A stretch of DNA of 64,000 bases, taken from contig OZ025208.1 of assembly GCA_964019055.1 (NCBI GenBank), forward strand, positions 7,208,039-7,272,038. Direction: 5' to 3'. This DNA is from Anthopleura xanthogrammica (taxonomy: Eukaryota; Cnidaria; Anthozoa; Actiniaria; Actiniidae). Within the stretch, counting starts at the first letter, position 1. Every line of letters begins with the position of its first letter. The notes below the pieces were generated by a model, which saw only the letters and a list, made by a program, of their open reading frames with translations, was not told the DNA's origin and made no database searches. The translations under genes were made by a program, and so were the position numbers. Of the stretch, positions 58,798-64,000 are shown piece by piece.

Positions 58798-60502
58798 TTA
58801 CAATAAAAACACATGCTAATAGAAAAAGCTACTGAAATAGAAAGAGGAAAAAAATAAAAAAATAAAAAAAACAAATACACTACCTTATTATAGGAAATTA
58901 ACGCGAATTTCAAAAAATAGCGTTAATTTAAGTCGTGTTCATTTCTTTTAATGTTAATTTCCATATCATTAATAAAGTGGAACGTTAATTTTCACGATAT
59001 CAATTTCTAGTAATATTATATTTACTCTTTTTTTGAAAAATAATTTATTTTAAAATTTAACATTACAGCTAGTCACTTGATAACAACAACATTTCAGTTT
59101 TTGTCGGAAATTATATTTTCGTTTTTTATTCTACAAGCTCTTCATTTTCACTTTCAGATGAGTTATCTTTGTGTCCATCGCGTTATTTTCATTGAAATGG
59201 GAATTTTGGCTTCTCTTTTGCGTTAATTTTTCGATCCGGGCTTCGATTCAACAAGTCTTAATTCCAAGAAAAACAGAGCATCGCTTGGTTTCCAAGAATA
59301 ACGTCTAAATATTGCCTTTAGTTCTCTTCGAAAATGGATCACAGACACTATACCTTTGAATTGAAATTTTGCGATCTACTTTTTGTAGCTTACTAGTATC
59401 GGAGACATTACGATAGAATTTTTTATTGAATTTTCGTATTTATTTTTATTAGTATTTTCAAATGATAATCTTGAATCCCTGCGCTCCAAAGTTAATATGT
59501 GTTTACGAGTGGAAGGCTTCTGGCGGATATTTACGGATTGCAAAAGCTTTTCTTGGAGTTTTTGAAGGCGTCTTTAAAGGAGAATGAAGAATGGAAATAA
59601 TATGTTGTCTTGATCAACAGTTTTCCCGAAGTTCTGATATCGCACGCTACCTTATTGTTGTTCCTTTTTGGAGAATTCTCGGAAATGGCTAAACATTTTT
59701 GTAAAGATGACTTCGAAAAATCATTCAACCTCAAATACGGTCAGTGCAATTAGAAAAGTGTAGCTACAATATCTAAGAATAAAGATTACGATCCTTTAAA
59801 GAAGTCACTAAAACGAAGAAAAAATTACAGATACCGAAACTACAATGTTACCATGTTCCCTGGTCTACGGATCTAATTTCTGCTTACGCATATATTACAC
59901 GAATAACAGTATCATTACAGATATCATAGTAAAAACAACCGAAATCAAGACAGATATCATTACTTACAATAAAATCCAAGCGTTGTTAAACAATTTGCCA
60001 AATTTCAGCAACCCTTGCTTTAATGTCTGCGAACTAGTTCGGCGAACTAATAGAAAAACATAGGGTCAGAAATATATGTACAGATATTACGACAATATAG
60101 CATTGTGACGTCATTAAACTTTAAAAGGTCATTGGCTTTGTTTGATTGGTGCAGATTGATGGATGTGTACGAGTGGGTCCACAGGCAGCCCAAGCTTGGA
60201 ATTTCTAATTTTAGCATAAAATATTAGGAATCATGATCAAAATACGTGTAGTTTGTCAATACTGAAAATAAAACCTTTGCATGAAGTCCATTAACGAGTT
60301 AATAATAGAATAATGTAGAATAAAAATCCAAAAATCCATCGACTTGGCATTTCATCGACATTTTCTTATTTTAGTTCCCAATTCATTAGGTTTTTTTTTG
60401 TTATTCATAGTGCTATATATATGATAGAGACTGGTTGAACAATTTGGATTTGATATTCAGCAAGATAAAGTGGGGTACGTTGATGACTTGAATTTTAAAC
60501 TC
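58798..60502. repeat. Peptide-locus flank leading to copy D
   Basis: 58802-59175 matches 44955-45315; 59430-59760 is related to the direct repeats at 19928-21870; 59850-60240 matches 45395 onward and 46500-46680. No gene; 60365-60480 shows nothing. Confidence 0.7.
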
Positions 60503-60763
60503 ATTATAAATTCACCGGGCTACATATGAGTAGCCTAGACACTTAAATAAAGAGATTTATTTTCTACAAATGAGTGACCCGGGTCACTTATCGGGTCACT
60601 CATATGTAAACCCCTTGCAGCACGTCGGAATGCAGCTCAATTTGGAGGACAAAACAATAGGTTCCAATTCTCAGGAGATTGAAATTCTTTTGTTTTGCCC
60701 TCCAAATTGAGCTGCTCTGACGGCGTCACGTGCAAGGGGTCTATAACCCGGTGAATTTATAAT
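60503..60763. mobile_element. 261-bp MITE with nested inverted repeats
   Basis: Ends ATTATAAATTCACCGGG and CCCGGTGAATTTATAAT. A second inverted pair inside (CTCAATTTGGAGGACAAAAC near 60627 and GTTTTGCCCTCCAAATTGAG near 60692) and CCCCTTGCA(G)...TGCAAGGGG around it give a two-level stem. Part of the inner arm also occurs near 18765. Confidence 0.85.
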
Positions 60764-61189
60764 ATCTATCACTTTTTTCGACTTCGTGCGCTTTAAGAAC
60801 AATAGGTGCATCAAAAACTGTACGAAATTTGAACATCTTTAGAATTTGAACAAAAGATACTTGTATTTCATTGTTGTGATTAACACTTACGTATGCTGAA
60901 ATTTTGACTTGACTACAACTATTGTTCAACAAAATTCACAAAAACTTTGAAAGAAGCATTATTTTGTATATACCGAGCTTTTTTCCAGCCTTTTTTACTC
61001 CTTAACAAGAAAATGATAACTGTTTATATGTTCACGTCAAGCTTAGCTTAGTGAAACTAAGGTGATCAAAATTATTGGATAAGAAATTGAACTTTACTAC
61101 TTTAATCATGTTTTATCAAGACTTATTCAAATAAATGGCATATCCAAGTAGTCGATACCTATTGAACCTATTGACTCAGTAAAAAAGAT

Positions 61190-61300
61190 GGCAGGACCCT
61201 CTAGAGGGCTGTGTCATTATATGGACTGTCTCAAGGCACTAATGGGTTCAAGCCAGCAAGTACACATGCCGCCATGTTATTGAAACGAAGGTGATCAAAA
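61190..61300 (-). pseudogene. Truncated fifth copy of the peptide gene 3' end
   Basis: GGACCCTCTAGAGGGCTGTG, then TCATTATATGGACT and AGCCAGCAAGTACACATGCC, parallel the stop-codon side of the four full genes. The similarity breaks after about 75 bp and is followed by GGTGATCAAAACTATTGGTT, the block that normally lies 3' of the gene. It is a partial tandem duplication within copy D. Confidence 0.6.
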
Positions 61301-61751
61301 CTATTGGTTAACAATTGTTTCACCAAACACTAAATAGTCGGCTACGGTTTCTGAACCAACATGTACATTTATTGCTTATCATAACGTAGTTGTATACAGG
61401 TATACAGGTATACAGGGTTCGAAATCTAAGAACAGATAAACATACAAAATAGTCTACTTTGGATACTTAAAGAACAAACAAAACGAAGTAAAGTACAAAT
61501 TCATGAAACGAAAACTTACCCAGTAGCGCATATATCTTTAGGTTCATAGCGTCTAGTGAAAATGATTATATTCTATTGCATATCTTATATATCTTACTTA
61601 TGTTGATTAGGTAATGCCTATAGTACTTAAGATTCACAATAGCGATGATGTAACTTAGCTTAAAATATCGACGCGCACGTGAAACTAATGTTAATTTCTA
61701 GCGAAACAACAATTAACTGAACTGTGCTGCGTCATGGTGTGGACTTAAAAC
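61301..61751. other. 3' flank of peptide copy D
   Basis: No gene. Contains a triple GTATACAG motif near 61394. Diverges from the equivalent flank of copies A-C. Confidence 0.45.
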
Positions 61752-62000
61752 TTAAGGTGTTGGAGAACAGCCAGCAGCTATGCAGGCCGTCATGCAAACT
61801 CCTTGTGCAGTATTGCAGCCCAAGATGGCGGCCGGTACAGCAGCTCCACCAGCAGTTCCTCCAGCGGCGGAGACACAGGCAACCCAAACTGCGTTACAGC
61901 CAGTTTGACAGATACCATAAGCAAGAAGACCAGCATCAGTATCTTGAGGCTGCATGCAAAGGAACAGCAACACGCCAAGAAAGATCAATTGAATTTTCAT
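61752..62000 (-). CDS. Secreted cysteine-rich peptide precursor, copy D
   Basis: 82 residues from the ATG at 62000, chosen to match the MKI start of copies B and C; the open frame continues eight codons upstream but from a non-ATG codon. Signal peptide MKIQLIFLGVLLFLCMQPQD then TDAG. The mature part keeps AYGICQTGCNAVWVAC, loses one of the paired Cys (CV in place of CC), and lacks three residues of the linker (GGTAGGAAVP against GGTAGVTTGGAAVP). The C-terminal GCSPTP matches copy C. It is the most diverged full copy, yet the deletion is in frame, which suggests the protein is or was maintained. Confidence 0.78.
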   Translation of the reverse strand: MKIQLIFLGVLLFLCMQPQDTDAGLLAYGICQTGCNAVWVACVSAAGGTAGGAAVPAAILGCNTAQGVCMTACIAAGCSPTP

Positions 62001-62784
62001 GTCGTACTTTGAATCTGATTTCAATTATACCTAACGGAAATACGAAAAAATATTAGTCATGTTAAAATCTTATAATTTATGAAAATTAAAAAAATATATA
62101 TATATAGCTTTTGAAAGTAATGAGTGCTTTTGGTGCTTTCCTTTTCCTAAGCCTCGATTGTTTGGTTTCCAAGAACGTTTTCCATTGTCTGTTCAAAGCT
62201 TGGAGCTGATCATGTTGGCAGGTTTCCAAGAAACCACATGAAAAAATATCAAGATTGCCAAGAATTTAATAATGTTGAAAGATAACACTAGCTCATGGAA
62301 AGAGAAAATACTTATTACGATAACTTATCATAAACTCGAAATGCACGGATTCAGTTATATAAAGGTGTTTTCTTTGTTTCTTTTTTCCCTTCGTTCCTTT
62401 ATATTAAATTAAGGCCAAAACATAAGCAAAAAAAAAAAAAATTTAACTTTTGCAAAATCCCAATCCCAGTAATGGCTAAATCCCAGTTGGATAATATTTT
62501 GTAAAATATGCTATATTTTAGTTGTATTTTTTTTTTTTTTTTTGTCAAGCACAATTTTTATTAAATATTCAAGATCTCGTACCGTTAAGCGAATTATGAA
62601 TCAAATATACCCGAAAAATTGCAAATTTTTGCCAATGAAGCCATATTTGGCTAACATAGAGGAGTTTCAGGAGTTTAGAGTTTGTTACAGAAGTGAGTCA
62701 TTTCTTTTGTTCTAAACAGGTTTACCCACCATATAAGGAAGTGTACCTTTTCGTGAGTCGTGACAAGAGACCAATAGGTTTTAT
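62001..62784. repeat. Peptide-locus upstream block, copy D (empty site for the TTAA element)
   Basis: Matches 8843-9157 joined to 17347-17480, then 17930-18070. Position 62310-62320 is the uninterrupted counterpart of the TTAA element. 62447-62490 is a remnant of the AATCCCAGT MITE. 62641-62784 shows nothing. Confidence 0.8.
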
Positions 62785-63160
62785 CTGGGGGTAAAGTATC
62801 GGGTATGCTCGTCGTATCTCTCAGGGGTAAAAATCAGCGATTTGGTATCTTTTAGGGTCTTAAATTTGAGGTTTAGCAAATCAGCACTTTCTGGTATCTT
62901 TTAGGGTGTTGAAAAAGGAACTAGCCCATCGCATGATAACGCAATACGTATGCCTTGAAGTTCGTGACTCAGAATATTACTCAATGTAATTTAAAGTATT
63001 TTTTAATAGTATTATTTTTGTGGTATCTCTTAGGGGTTAAAATTTGCCAAGCCACGCCCTTTTGAAAAATCTTCCGGTATCTTTTAGGGGTATTTTTGGA
63101 AATCTCCGGCAAGCATACCCGATACTTTACCCCCGGAGTCCCCCCCCCCCCCCCCCTCCC
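62785..63160. mobile_element. GGGGGTAAAGTATCGGGTATGC MITE, copy 2 (inverted)
   Basis: Same ends and same internal 'GGTATCTTTTAGGG' and 'GGTATCTCTTAGGGG' motifs as 22497-22860, in the opposite orientation and with a partial internal duplication near 62835-62910. Flanked by a C-run at 63139-63156. Confidence 0.75.
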
Positions 63161-64000
63161 GGGGGCTGATAGAGGTCCATTAATTCCAAGAATTGATGCC
63201 GAGCTTCGCTTCCCTAGATTTCCAAGAGTTGACATCTGATATTAGTGTCTAACCAAATGCACTACTCTTTGCACTACTACTTTGCTTAACAGATATTACA
63301 TTATCAGATAGATTTTTTATTGAATTTAAGTCAGTTTATTTCGATTTTCGCACGATATTCTTGAATTCCTGTGTTGTCATAGACGCCGATTCTTTGGCGT
63401 TGTCCTTGTTGTTGACTTCGAAATCGTCGAAGCTCGAATCCAGTTTCGGCGGCTTACACAAAAAAATTCGTTTCAAATTACACAAATAACGGTATCATTA
63501 CAGATATCGTATAGTACAAATCCTAAATCCAGAAAGGTATCATTACTTACTAGTAAATTCCAAGCGTTTGTTTTCACCAACTACGAAGTTAGCTCTGTAA
63601 TCCATGAGATGCACTGTCAACTGACTAATAGAAGAAATCAGATATATATGCACAGGTAGCCCAAACAAACTTTCTGTGCATGTTTTATTTACTTTCACAT
63701 TCCCATAATGCTTTGCGTTGTTTTTTTTTGGAGGGGGGGGGGGGGGGGGGGGACAACAACGAGACAAAATCGTTAATATTACCATGAAGATTAATAAGAA
63801 TTGAAGAAAAAAACATATAAAAATAATTATTCATCTATGATAGATTCTATCAGAATTCACAAGGACCAGAAAAAGATTAATAAGAATTGAAGAAAAAAAC
63901 ATATAAAAATAATTATGCATCTATGATAGATTCTATCAGAATTCACAAAAACCAGAAAAAAGGAAATTTCAACAGGTTTACGAGCAAAAGTCATGACATT
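63161..64000. repeat. Repeat-unit flank with an 86-bp tandem pair
   Basis: 63345-63600 matches the blocks at 45395 and 59850. A G-run of about 22 lies near 63731. GATTAATAAGAATTGAAG begins two 86-bp units at 63789 and 63875, nearly identical. No gene. Confidence 0.7.

Overview
The window looks like an AT-rich stretch of a cnidarian-type animal genome (an anthozoan is my best guess, from the mix of element families; this is inference). Spliceosomal introns, a TATA-type promoter, a eukaryotic tRNA gene, LTR and DNA transposons, MITEs and minisatellites rule out a prokaryote. Most of the sequence is mobile DNA, much of it nested, laid over four dispersed copies of a locus that encodes a small secreted cysteine-rich peptide.

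Region by region. 1-7.0 kb: the 3' part of a Polinton/Maverick-like element. It has a family-B DNA polymerase with one intron, one frameshift and one stop, a small very basic protein, an intact Fic-domain protein, a one-finger C2H2 protein and a tRNA-Trp gene. 7.1-9.15 kb: peptide locus copy A (gene on the minus strand, with a foldback MITE). 9.16-17.34 kb: an 8.2-kb TTAA-flanked transposon with TIRs of about 735 bp and a five-exon putative DDE transposase; two nested MITEs lie 3' of the gene. 17.3-22.9 kb: MITE-rich flank, a pX-like gene of Polinton type split by a MITE, then nested direct repeats. 23.16-31.60 kb: a young BEL/Pao LTR retrotransposon (LTRs differ at 2 of 440 positions, TSD ACCAT) broken by a 1.07-kb TAGCC-terminus element. 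32.7-39.1 kb: a decayed F-box/repeat/PIN-like gene. 40.8-41.6 kb: a 114-bp tandem array. 43.0-48.0 kb: peptide copies B and C. 48.2-49.3 kb: a multipass membrane protein gene beside a 1.5-kb 38-bp minisatellite. 51.9-55.9 kb: a complete PIF/Harbinger-type element (DDE transposase plus Myb/SANT-like protein) with an 8-bp target duplication. 56.2-58.8 kb: a tandemly doubled insertion with Helitron-like features. 58.8-64 kb: peptide copy D, a truncated fifth copy, and MITEs.

The peptide-locus paralogues act as internal controls. Several insertions have a matching empty site elsewhere in the window, which fixes element boundaries and target duplications. Three separate elements share TAGCC...GGCTA termini with 8-9 bp duplications. 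One of them carries an intact Harbinger-type transposase, for which the textbook duplication is 3 bp; this is the most unusual mechanistic signal here. The peptide array, the TTAA element and the Fic/tRNA cargo beside the Polinton polymerase are the other points of main interest.
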